Part shown: positions 1-6,203 of the stretch, piece by piece
Layout: the number at the start of each line of letters is the position of its first letter
How positions within the stretch are numbered: position 1 is the stretch's first letter
Assembly: GCA_964560165.1 (NCBI GenBank)
Contig: CAZLLB010000043.1
Span: 1 to 18,440, forward strand
Origin: Parvibaculum sp964560165
GTDB taxonomy: Bacteria; Pseudomonadota; Alphaproteobacteria; Parvibaculales; Parvibaculaceae
Length of the DNA stretch: 18,440 nt
Direction: 5' to 3'
Position numbers and translations under genes: made by a program
The notes under the pieces: generated by a model
Told to the model about the DNA's origin: nothing
Database searches by the model: none
Seen by the model: only the letters and a program-made list of their open reading frames with translations

Positions 1-783
1 GCCCTGCCTCTCGGAGCGGGCGCAGATCTTGTCGATCTCATCGAGAAAGACGATGCCCGATTGCTCGACCACACGCACCGCTTCCTGTGTGAGCTGGTCC
101 TGATCGAGCAGCTTGTCGGATTCTTCCGCAATGAGCAGTTCATAGCTGTTGCGCACGTTGAGCTTGCGGGTTTTCATCCGGCCCGCGCCGAACGCCTTGC
201 CGAACATATCGCCGAGATTGACCATGCCGATCTGGCCGCCGGGCATCCCTGGAATGTCGAAATTCGGCATCCCGCCCTGATCCGCCACCTCGACCTCGAT
301 CTCCTTATCGTCAAGCTCGCCCTCGCGCAGCTTGCGGCGAAAGCTTTCCCGCGTCGCTTCCGACGCGCCCTTGCCGACCAGCGCATCGAGCACACGCAGC
401 TCGGCCGCGAGATGGGCTTTGGCCTGCACGTCCTTGCGCTTCTTTTCGCGCAGCATCGCAATGCCGATCTCGACCAGATCGCGGATGATCTGCTCAACGT
501 CGCGGCCGACATAGCCGACCTCAGTAAACTTCGTCGCCTCGATCTTGATGAAAGGCGCTTGGGCGAGCTTTGCGAGGCGGCGCGAAATTTCGGTCTTGCC
601 GACGCCGGTGGGTCCGATCATCAGAATGTTCTTCGGCTGCACTTCTTCGCGCAGCCCTTCAGGCAATTGCTGCCGCCGCCAGCGGTTGCGCAGCGCAATG
701 GCCACGGCGCGCTTGGCATCCTTCTGGCCGATGATGAAGCGGTCGAGTTCGGAAACGATTTCACGCGGCGAAAAACTGGTCAT
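1..783 (-). CDS. hslU: HslU, ATPase subunit of the HslVU protease (N-terminal 261 residues, cut by window edge)
   Basis: AAA+ unfoldase that feeds proteins to the HslV peptidase in the cytoplasm. The N-terminus MTSFSPREIVSELDRF is typical of the family. Walker A GPTGVGKT lies at residues 57-64 and is followed by the GYVGRDVEQIIRDL segment. The central I-domain is rich in charged residues and contains a Gly-rich GMPGGQIGMVNLGDMFG stretch. The Walker B LDEIDKI is the last motif before the edge. HslU proteins are about 435 residues, so roughly the C-terminal 40 percent is missing here. The ATG lies only 5 bases after the stop of the membrane protein gene and has no strong ribosome binding site, which suggests translational coupling. 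It is the third gene of the hslV operon. Confidence 0.97.
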   Translation of the reverse strand, partial: MTSFSPREIVSELDRFIIGQKDAKRAVAIALRNRWRRQQLPEGLREEVQPKNILMIGPTGVGKTEISRRLAKLAQAPFIKIEATKFTEVGYVGRDVEQIIRDLVEIGIAMLREKKRKDVQAKAHLAAELRVLDALVGKGASEATRESFRRKLREGELDDKEIEVEVADQGGMPNFDIPGMPGGQIGMVNLGDMFGKAFGAGRMKTRKLNVRNSYELLIAEESDKLLDQDQLTQEAVRVVEQSGIVFLDEIDKICARSERQG

Positions 784-788
784 CACAT

Positions 789-1859
789 TCACATTCCAGC
801 GGGAGGCAAAAGGGCGGCGAAGGAGCGCGGCACGAGCCGCAACAAACTGTTTCGGATCGGACGCCAGCCGCTTCCAAGCGCGACGACGGCAGCGCCCAGA
901 ACAACCAGCGTGACGGCGGTGACGCCGAGCGCCGAAATATCCGTCTCGCGCACGAGTCGCGCCAGCGCATAGCCCACATAGGCAAGGCCCGAGACGAGCA
1001 GCGCGCGCCGGTCGATCAATATGGCGATGATGCCGAGCGCCGCGACGATGGCGATGACAATGCCCGCATCCCCGATGCCTTGCAGATCGCGCGCATTGCT
1101 ACCTATCAGAAGGCCGATCAACGCATGCACGTTGAGCGGCGCGGCGAGAAGATGCAGCCAGAAGGCATTATCGGCGCGCAGCGTCCGGCGCGCCGGATCG
1201 CGCAAATCCTGCGACATGGCGGCGGCAAAAGTGCATAGCCCGGCGGCAAGCGCGAGAAGCGGAAACTGCGTCACCGTGAAGACCGGAAACGCATAGCTGA
1301 GCGCCGCAAAGAACATGGCGATAGCCGCAGCGGCAAGAACCGCAAGCGCGAAGGGCAAGCGAAAGCGCAGGTAGAAAATCAGCGCGGCGGCGAGCGCGCC
1401 CACCGTTCCCGCTGTAACCGACAGGCCAGAGCCTTGATGAAGGGCCGAGCTGAAAACGCCCTTCGTGAAGAGGCCGGCGAGAAGCGACACCGCAATCACC
1501 AGCGCAATGCTCGGCAACACAAGGCGGCGACGTCCGGTCAGAAACTCCGCAAGCAGCCAGGCAGTGACAAGCGCCGCGCCTGAGCCGACAAGCGGCAAGC
1601 CCGTCATCGGCCCGGCCAGCACGACGCCCGGCAGCAACATCGCAATGCCGATGGTCATGAAGATGTCGTGGAAACCACGCGCGAAATGAATGTTTTCCCC
1701 GCCCGCATCCGCCGCATCGCCAGCAAGAAAAGCATCAGCCGGATGCGCGGCCAGACGCGCCTCGGCAAATGCCGTCAGCGCCACCGCTTGCGATGGCGAG
1801 ATGATCCCCGCATCGACCGCCGCGCCGACATCGGCCGGTGTGAGGTCAGGATTGGGCAT
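789..1859 (-). CDS. Polytopic membrane protein, DUF2157-like, between hslV and hslU
   Basis: A 356-residue integral membrane protein of unknown function. The first 60 residues are soluble and resemble the start of DUF2157 proteins, with a short DAGIISPSQAVAL helix. About ten hydrophobic segments follow, at roughly 67-84, 88-107, 115-132, 147-163, 168-190, 198-216, 231-253, 265-282, 286-303 and 311-330. A FWLHLLAAPLNVHALIG stretch at about 233-249 looks like a conserved core. I chose the ATG that overlaps the end of hslV by 14 bases; an upstream extension would read through hslV. The gene ends 5 bases before hslU, so it is cotranscribed with both protease genes and presumably shares their heat-shock promoter. 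The family assignment is from memory and only moderately sure; the coding call is firm. Confidence 0.85.
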   Translation of the reverse strand: MPNPDLTPADVGAAVDAGIISPSQAVALTAFAEARLAAHPADAFLAGDAADAGGENIHFARGFHDIFMTIGIAMLLPGVVLAGPMTGLPLVGSGAALVTAWLLAEFLTGRRRLVLPSIALVIAVSLLAGLFTKGVFSSALHQGSGLSVTAGTVGALAAALIFYLRFRLPFALAVLAAAAIAMFFAALSYAFPVFTVTQFPLLALAAGLCTFAAAMSQDLRDPARRTLRADNAFWLHLLAAPLNVHALIGLLIGSNARDLQGIGDAGIVIAIVAALGIIAILIDRRALLVSGLAYVGYALARLVRETDISALGVTAVTLVVLGAAVVALGSGWRPIRNSLLRLVPRSFAALLPPAGM

Positions 1860-2412
1860 CGAGAATTTCGACGGTGAGATTGTTGTTGGTATAGACGCAA
1901 ATCTCGGCGGCGATCCCCAGCGCCTTGCGCGCGATCTGTTCGGCTGAAAGGTCCGTGTCGGCGAGCGCCCGCGCAGCGGCCAGCGCATAGTTGCCGCCAG
2001 AACCTATCCCGACGATCCCGCCTTCAGGCTCAAGCACGTCGCCATTGCCCGTCAGCACCAGGCTCACCTTGGCGTCCGCCACAATCATCAGGGCTTCGAG
2101 GCGGCGCAGATAGCGATCGGTTCGCCAGTCTTTCGCAAGCTCCACGCAGGCCCGCGTGAGCTGACCGGGATATTGCTCCAGCTTTGCCTCAAGCCGCTCG
2201 AAAAGCGTCATCGCGTCGGCGGTTGCGCCGGCAAATCCGGCAATCACATTGCCCGAGCCGAGCGGACGCACCTTGCGCGCATTGCCCTTCATGATCGTGT
2301 CGCCCATCGACACCTGCCCGTCGCCCACCACCACCACCTTGCCGCCTTTGCGCACGGTCAGAATCGTAGTGCCGTGCCATTGCACATAGGGGCCGGTTTT
2401 GGGATCGGACAT
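1846..2412 (-). CDS. hslV: HslV, peptidase subunit of the HslVU (ClpQY) protease
   Basis: Threonine peptidase of the proteasome-like HslVU complex, cytoplasmic. The 188-residue length and the sequence match the family throughout. The peptide HGTTILTVR places the catalytic threonine at residue 15, after a 14-residue propeptide expected to be removed on maturation. Other family blocks are GDGQVSMGDT, NARKVRPL, IAGFAGATADAMTLFERLE, GGIVGIGSGGNYALAAARAL and the C-terminal CVYTNNNLTVE. It is the first gene of a three-gene operon. Its last 14 bases overlap the start of the membrane protein. An RpoH-like promoter lies about 60 bases upstream of the start codon. Confidence 0.97.
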   Translation of the reverse strand: MSDPKTGPYVQWHGTTILTVRKGGKVVVVGDGQVSMGDTIMKGNARKVRPLGSGNVIAGFAGATADAMTLFERLEAKLEQYPGQLTRACVELAKDWRTDRYLRRLEALMIVADAKVSLVLTGNGDVLEPEGGIVGIGSGGNYALAAARALADTDLSAEQIARKALGIAAEICVYTNNNLTVEILDAQS

Positions 2413-2472
2413 GGAGTTTCGGTTCCGCGAGGTGAGAAGGCCCGTCTGGAATAGCGGGCAGGCATGGCTTTC

Positions 2473-2501
2473 ATGTGGCGATTTTCAGGGAGAGGGTCAA
2501 G
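2473..2501 (-). promoter_or_regulatory. Candidate heat-shock (RpoH) promoter of hslV
   Basis: On the minus strand CTTGAC (2501-2496) and CCACAT (2478-2473) are separated by exactly 17 bases. This resembles the alphaproteobacterial sigma32 pattern, with CTTGA at -35 and a C-rich then AT element at -10. A start near 2465 would give a leader of about 50 bases before hslV. HslVU is a classic heat-shock product, so the match fits the gene. No experimental start is known to me. Confidence 0.6.
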
Positions 2502-2654
2502 TCGGCTTTCAAACCTGATCAGGCATGAGGCCCCATCTTGTGCCTTGGCGCCTCGCCTCAACTATCCTCTGTTCTTTCTTCTTAATCGATTCAAAGACTT
2601 GTAAATAAAACCGAACCCCTCATCTTCCATCCGTGAAGTAGAGTCTGAGCATTC

Positions 2655-2683
2655 CTTAAGAAGACTGGTTAACGTCTTCTAAG
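2655..2683. promoter_or_regulatory. Operator-like inverted repeat upstream of hisB
   Basis: AGAAGAC (2659-2665) and GTCTTCT (2674-2680) form a perfect 7-base inverted repeat around TGGTTAAC. Flanking CTT and AAG extend the arms if one A is bulged. The dyad covers the putative -35 element of hisB, the position expected for a repressor operator. The binding protein is unknown; the function is inferred from position only. Confidence 0.4.
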
Positions 2684-2698
2684 TTCCTGCACTACAAT
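2669..2698 (+). promoter_or_regulatory. Candidate sigma70-type promoter of hisB
   Basis: TTAACG (2669-2674) and TACAAT (2693-2698) are spaced by 18 bases and lie in the most AT-rich part of the gap. The -10 matches the consensus at five of six bases and the -35 at four of six. The transcript would have a leader of about 90 bases before hisB. Confidence 0.4.
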
Positions 2699-2798
2699 AT
2701 GATTTACCTATTGCGGGCACTGGACCGTCAAGATGCTGGCCCCCGCTGCGGGGCGCTGCTAAAACCCGCTACGGACAGGCTTTTTACGAGTGAAACCG

Positions 2799-3410
2799 AT
2801 GGAAGAAGAGAGCGAAGGCCGCGTGGCCACAATCGAGCGCAAGACGAAAGAGACGGAGATTTTCGTTTCTCTCGATCTCGACGGCTCGGGTGACTATGAC
2901 GTCGATACAGGTATCGGCTTCCTCGACCATATGCTCGAACAGCTTTCCCGCCACTCGCTGATCGACCTGAAGGTCCGCGCGGTAGGCGACCTGCACATCG
3001 ATTTTCACCACACCACTGAAGATAGCGGCATCGTCATCGGCGACGCCGTGCGTCAGGCGCTTGGCGATTTCAAGGGTATCCGCCGCTACGCTTCGGTCAT
3101 GATCCCGATGGATGAGACCTGCACGCGCGTCTCTATCGACGTCTCGCAGCGCCCCTATCTGATCTGGAAGGTCAATTTCACCAAGCCGAAAATCGGCGAG
3201 ATGGATACCGAACTGTTCAAAGAGTGGTTCCAGGCATTCGCCCAAAATGCCGGGATCACGCTCCACATCGAAAACATGTATGGTGAGAACAATCACCATA
3301 TCGTCGAGAGCTGCTTCAAGGGCCTCGCCCGCGCGCTCCGCGACGCCATCGCCCTCGATCCGCGCATGGCGGGCCGCATCCCCTCGACCAAGGGCAAGCT
3401 CGGAAGCTGA
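2799..3410 (+). CDS. hisB: HisB, imidazoleglycerol-phosphate dehydratase
   Basis: Catalyses dehydration of imidazole glycerol phosphate to imidazole acetol phosphate, the seventh step counted along the histidine pathway, in the cytoplasm. This is the monofunctional type of about 200 residues, without the phosphatase half of the enterobacterial fusion. Metal-binding motifs are intact: the His of GIGFLDHMLEQL (H44), DFHHTTED (H70, H71, E74) and ENNHHIVE (H166, H167, E170). I chose the ATG at 2799. A GTG three codons earlier (2790) is in frame and equally plausible, since neither has a strong Shine-Dalgarno sequence. The gene faces hslV and heads the his cluster. A stem-loop starts in its last codons and may terminate some transcripts. 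Confidence 0.95.
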   Translation: MEEESEGRVATIERKTKETEIFVSLDLDGSGDYDVDTGIGFLDHMLEQLSRHSLIDLKVRAVGDLHIDFHHTTEDSGIVIGDAVRQALGDFKGIRRYASVMIPMDETCTRVSIDVSQRPYLIWKVNFTKPKIGEMDTELFKEWFQAFAQNAGITLHIENMYGENNHHIVESCFKGLARALRDAIALDPRMAGRIPSTKGKLGS

Positions 3411-3435
3411 GATTTAGCCGAGCTTGCTGGTCTTT
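3394..3435 (+). terminator. Terminator-like stem-loop overlapping the 3' end of hisB
   Basis: GCAAGCTCGG (3394-3403) and CCGAGCTTGC (3418-3427) are perfect 10-base arms around a 14-base loop that carries the hisB stop codon. The stem is followed after a few bases by TCTTTT. The shape fits an intrinsic terminator, though the T-tract is short and displaced. It could act as a partial terminator between hisB and the downstream genes. Confidence 0.45.
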
Positions 3436-3497
3436 TCGCGGCTCTTGCCCTAGATAAAGGCCGAAAGCTCCTCTTCGGGGCGGCAAGGATCAGCTCC

Positions 3498-3971
3498 ATG
3501 CGCATCTATACCGTGCACGAACTCGCCGGCGCGCCTGCCGATGGCAAGGGCATCATCTTCGTGCGCGAAGGTTTTTCCATTCCTGCGCTGGTCTTCACCG
3601 TCTTCTGGCTTGCGTTTCAGCGGCAATGGCTGGCGCTGGCCTTCTATGCGTCGGCGGCAATCCTGCTGGCGGCACTGGGCGAGTGGGCAGGCGTGCAACC
3701 CGAAATCCTGATGATCCTTTCGCTTGCCATGCAGCTTTTCCTCGGCGTCTCCGCCAATGACATCCGCCGCTGGACGCTGGAGCGCCAAGGCTACCGCGAC
3801 ATCGGCATCGCTGCGGGCCGGACGCTTGAAGAAGCCGAGCGCGATTTCTTCCGCCGCTGGACTGGTCCCGCTCTCATCGTCGCACCCACGCCCTCCGTCA
3901 GCGCTCCCGTCTGGCCGCATCGGCCCGAGGATCACCAGCCGCTTGGCCTCTTTCCGCGCGCGGGAGGCTGA
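3498..3971 (+). CDS. DUF2628-type small membrane protein
   Basis: A 157-residue protein of unknown function, recognisable as the DUF2628 type often found between hisB and hisH in this bacterial group. Residues 1-25 are soluble (MRIYTVHELAG, then VREGFS). Hydrophobic segments at roughly 27-45, 47-63 and 68-83 follow. Next comes a conserved soluble tail with ANDIRRWTLERQGYRDIG and a Glu/Arg-rich helix. The C-terminus after residue 125 is Pro-rich and probably disordered. AAGGA precedes the ATG by about 8 bases. The stop lies 2 bases before hisH, and its last codons contain the hisH ribosome binding site, so the two are translationally linked. A role in histidine synthesis is not shown by the sequence. 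Confidence 0.88.
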   Translation: MRIYTVHELAGAPADGKGIIFVREGFSIPALVFTVFWLAFQRQWLALAFYASAAILLAALGEWAGVQPEILMILSLAMQLFLGVSANDIRRWTLERQGYRDIGIAAGRTLEEAERDFFRRWTGPALIVAPTPSVSAPVWPHRPEDHQPLGLFPRAGG

Positions 3972-3973
3972 TC

Positions 3974-4627
3974 ATGCAGCTTGTGGCGATCATTGATTAC
4001 GGATCGGGCAATCTCCGCTCCGCCGCAAAAGCCTTTGAGCGCGCCGCGCGCGAGGCGGGCGTTGAAGCTCGCATCACCGTCACCGGCAATCCCAAAGAGG
4101 TGCGCGGCGCTGATCGCGTCGTCTTGCCGGGCGTCGGCGCCTTCGGCGATTGCCGCGCCGGTCTCGACGCGGTTGAAGGCATGATCGAGGCGCTGAACGA
4201 AACCGTGCGCCGCGATGCCAAGCCCTTCCTCGGTATCTGCGTTGGTATGCAATTGATGGCCGCGCGCGGCATCGAATATGGCGTCCATAAGGGCCTCGGC
4301 TGGATCGACGGCGAAGTGCGCGTCATCGAACCGCTCGACCCTGCGTTAAAGATCCCGCATATGGGCTGGAACACACTCGACGTGCTTCGGCCCCACCCGC
4401 TGCTCACCGGTATCCCAACCGGCGATGGCGGGCTGCATGCTTATTTCGTGCACTCCTATCAGCTCTATGCCGCCGCCGAGGCCGATGTCATCGCTCGCAC
4501 CGATTATGCCGGTCCGATCACCGCGATGGTCGGCAAGGACAATATGGTCGGCACCCAGTTCCACCCCGAAAAGAGCCAGGCGCTCGGCCTCGCTCTTATC
4601 GGCAATTTTCTGAAGTGGCGTCCCTGA
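3974..4627 (+). CDS. hisH: HisH, glutaminase subunit of imidazole glycerol phosphate synthase
   Basis: Class I glutamine amidotransferase that supplies ammonia to HisF. The nucleophile is Cys89 in PFLGICVGMQ. The His197 and Glu199 pair lies in QFHPEKSQ. The N-terminal IIDYGSGNLRS and the LPGVGAFGDC oxyanion-strand region are as expected. At 217 residues it is a normal length. A strong GGGAGG lies 6 bases before the ATG, inside the end of the DUF2628 gene. Its TGA shares one base with the ATG of hisA (TGATG), a typical translational coupling junction. Confidence 0.98.
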   Translation: MQLVAIIDYGSGNLRSAAKAFERAAREAGVEARITVTGNPKEVRGADRVVLPGVGAFGDCRAGLDAVEGMIEALNETVRRDAKPFLGICVGMQLMAARGIEYGVHKGLGWIDGEVRVIEPLDPALKIPHMGWNTLDVLRPHPLLTGIPTGDGGLHAYFVHSYQLYAAAEADVIARTDYAGPITAMVGKDNMVGTQFHPEKSQALGLALIGNFLKWRP

Positions 4628-5358
4628 TGATCCTGTTTCCAGCCATCGATCTTAAAGATGGAAAATGCGTCCGCCTCGTGCGCGGCTTGATGGAAGAGGC
4701 GACCGTCTTCAATGACGATCCGGCGGCGCAAGCGCGCGAATTCGTGGCGCAGGGATTTGGCTATCTGCATCTTGTCGATCTGAACGGCGCTTTCGAGGGC
4801 CGTCCCGTCAATGCACCCGCCGTCGATGCGATCCTGAAGGCGATTTCGATCCCCGTGCAATTGGGTGGCGGCATCCGCGATCTCGCCACCATCGAGACAT
4901 GGCTTGGCAAAGGCATCGCCCGCGTCATCATCGGCACGGCGGCGGTGAAAAACCCCGCCCTCGTCATCGAAGCATGCAAAAAATTTCCAGGCCGCATCGC
5001 CGTCGGCCTCGACGCCAAGGATGGCCGCGTCGCGGTCGAAGGCTGGGCGGAAGTCTCCGATCTCACCGTGCTCGAAATGGCCCGGCGCTTCGAGGATGCA
5101 GGCGTCTCCGCCATCATCTATACCGACATCGCCCGCGACGGTGTGCTCGAAGGTTTGAACATCGAAGCGACCGTGGCGCTTGCCGATGCGATTTCAATTC
5201 CGGTCATCGCCAGCGGTGGGCTTTCTTCGATCGACGACATCCATCGTTTGATCGCCGCCAATTGCAAAGGCCTCGAAGGCGCGATCTCAGGTCGCGCACT
5301 TTACGATGGGCGCATCGACCCCGCCGCCGCTTTGCGTCTGCTGAAGGACGCCGCCTGA
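4627..5358 (+). CDS. hisA: HisA, ProFAR isomerase (phosphoribosylformimino-AICAR-P isomerase)
   Basis: Amadori isomerase converting ProFAR to PRFAR, a single-domain TIM barrel. The start MILFPAIDLKDGKCVRL gives Asp8 as the first catalytic residue, and Asp129 in VGLDAKDG is the second. Phosphate-binding glycines are seen in QLGGGIR and VIASGGLSS. The ATG at 4627 overlaps the hisH stop by one base; an in-frame Met-like start four codons upstream lies inside hisH and is unlikely. At 243 residues the length is normal. It ends in another TGATG overlap with hisF, so hisH, hisA and hisF form a tightly coupled unit. Confidence 0.98.
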   Translation: MILFPAIDLKDGKCVRLVRGLMEEATVFNDDPAAQAREFVAQGFGYLHLVDLNGAFEGRPVNAPAVDAILKAISIPVQLGGGIRDLATIETWLGKGIARVIIGTAAVKNPALVIEACKKFPGRIAVGLDAKDGRVAVEGWAEVSDLTVLEMARRFEDAGVSAIIYTDIARDGVLEGLNIEATVALADAISIPVIASGGLSSIDDIHRLIAANCKGLEGAISGRALYDGRIDPAAALRLLKDAA

Positions 5359-6116
5359 TGTTGAAAGCTCGCGTCATTCCCTGTCTCGACGTGAAGGATG
5401 GGCGCGTCGTCAAAGGCGTCAACTTTGTCGATCTGCGCGATGCGGGCGATCCTGTCGAGGCCGCGCGCGCTTACGATGCGGCAGGCGCTGACGAGCTTTG
5501 CTTTCTCGACATCACCGCGAGCCATGAAGAGCGCGCGATTATTTTCGACGTTGTCGCGCGCACGGCGGAGCAATGCTTCATGCCGCTCACCGTCGGCGGC
5601 GGCGTTCGCACTGTCGAGGATGTGCGCAAGCTTCTGCTCGCGGGCGCCGACAAGGTTTCGATCAATACGGCGGCGGTGGACAATCCTGGTTTCGTGCGCG
5701 CGGCGGCGGAAAAATTCGGCAGCCAATGCATCGTCGTCGCCATCGACGCCAAGGAAGTCGCGTCCGGAAAATGGGAAATCTTCACCCATGGCGGGCGCAA
5801 GGCGACGGGCATCGCCGCAGTCGATTTTGCAAAGCAGGTAACCGAACTCGGCGCTGGCGAAATCCTTCTTACCTCCATGGATCGCGACGGCTCGAAGGCT
5901 GGCTATAACATCCCGCTCACACGTGCGGTTGCCGATGCGGTCCGCATCCCCGTCATCGCGTCAGGCGGCGTCGGCACGCTCGACGATCTGGTTGCAGGCA
6001 TTAAAGAAGGCCATGCCAGCGCCGTTCTGGCCGCCTCGATTTTCCACTTCGGAACCTTCTCGGTCGGCGAGGCGAAGGCGCATATGGCGGCAGCAGGCAT
6101 CCCAATGCGGCCCTGA
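5358..6116 (+). CDS. hisF: HisF, cyclase subunit of imidazole glycerol phosphate synthase
   Basis: Uses ammonia channelled from HisH to convert PRFAR to imidazole glycerol phosphate and AICAR. It is a TIM barrel of 252 residues with both catalytic aspartates: Asp11 in VIPCLDVKDGRVVKG and Asp130 in VVAIDAKE. Phosphate-site motifs GGGVRT and IASGGVGT are present, as is the TSMDRDGSKAGYN loop. The start is fixed by the TGATG junction with hisA. The same frame stays open for 153 codons upstream within hisA, but that part has no HisF similarity. The next gene begins 87 bases downstream, so the tight coupling ends here. Confidence 0.98.
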   Translation: MLKARVIPCLDVKDGRVVKGVNFVDLRDAGDPVEAARAYDAAGADELCFLDITASHEERAIIFDVVARTAEQCFMPLTVGGGVRTVEDVRKLLLAGADKVSINTAAVDNPGFVRAAAEKFGSQCIVVAIDAKEVASGKWEIFTHGGRKATGIAAVDFAKQVTELGAGEILLTSMDRDGSKAGYNIPLTRAVADAVRIPVIASGGVGTLDDLVAGIKEGHASAVLAASIFHFGTFSVGEAKAHMAAAGIPMRP

Positions 6117-6203
6117 TATGAAACTGTCGCTGATCTGTCATATTTGCGTGGGCTCATAAACTCTGAGCAGAATATCCGCCCGACAGCCGAGACCCATTCG
6201 AAC

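Larger units (their letters stand above)
2413..2798. other. Divergent intergenic region between hslV and hisB
   Basis: This 386-base gap holds no convincing gene. It is clearly more AT-rich in its middle (about 2560-2720) than the flanking coding DNA. It contains the RpoH-like promoter facing hslV, and a dyad plus a sigma70-like promoter facing hisB. A short GC-rich stem-loop (CCCCG/CGGGG, 2741-2753) lies in the presumed hisB leader. One GATTC and one GAGTC site (2588 and 2641) fit the GANTC pattern methylated by CcrM in this class. There is no His-rich leader peptide. Confidence 0.6.

Noticed and set aside
2656..2672. Possible CtrA box before hisB
   Set aside because: The two TTAA words are 9 bases apart, while the CtrA consensus has 7 (TTAA-N7-TTAA). 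Spacing does not fit.
2699..2893. Short open frame before hisB as a his leader peptide
   Set aside because: It has no run of His codons, extends well into hisB in another frame and lacks a ribosome binding site.
4899..5357. Open frame of 153 codons running into hisF from upstream
   Set aside because: It lies wholly inside hisA in another frame, is very rich in Arg and His, and lacks HisF similarity. HisF clearly begins at the TGATG junction.
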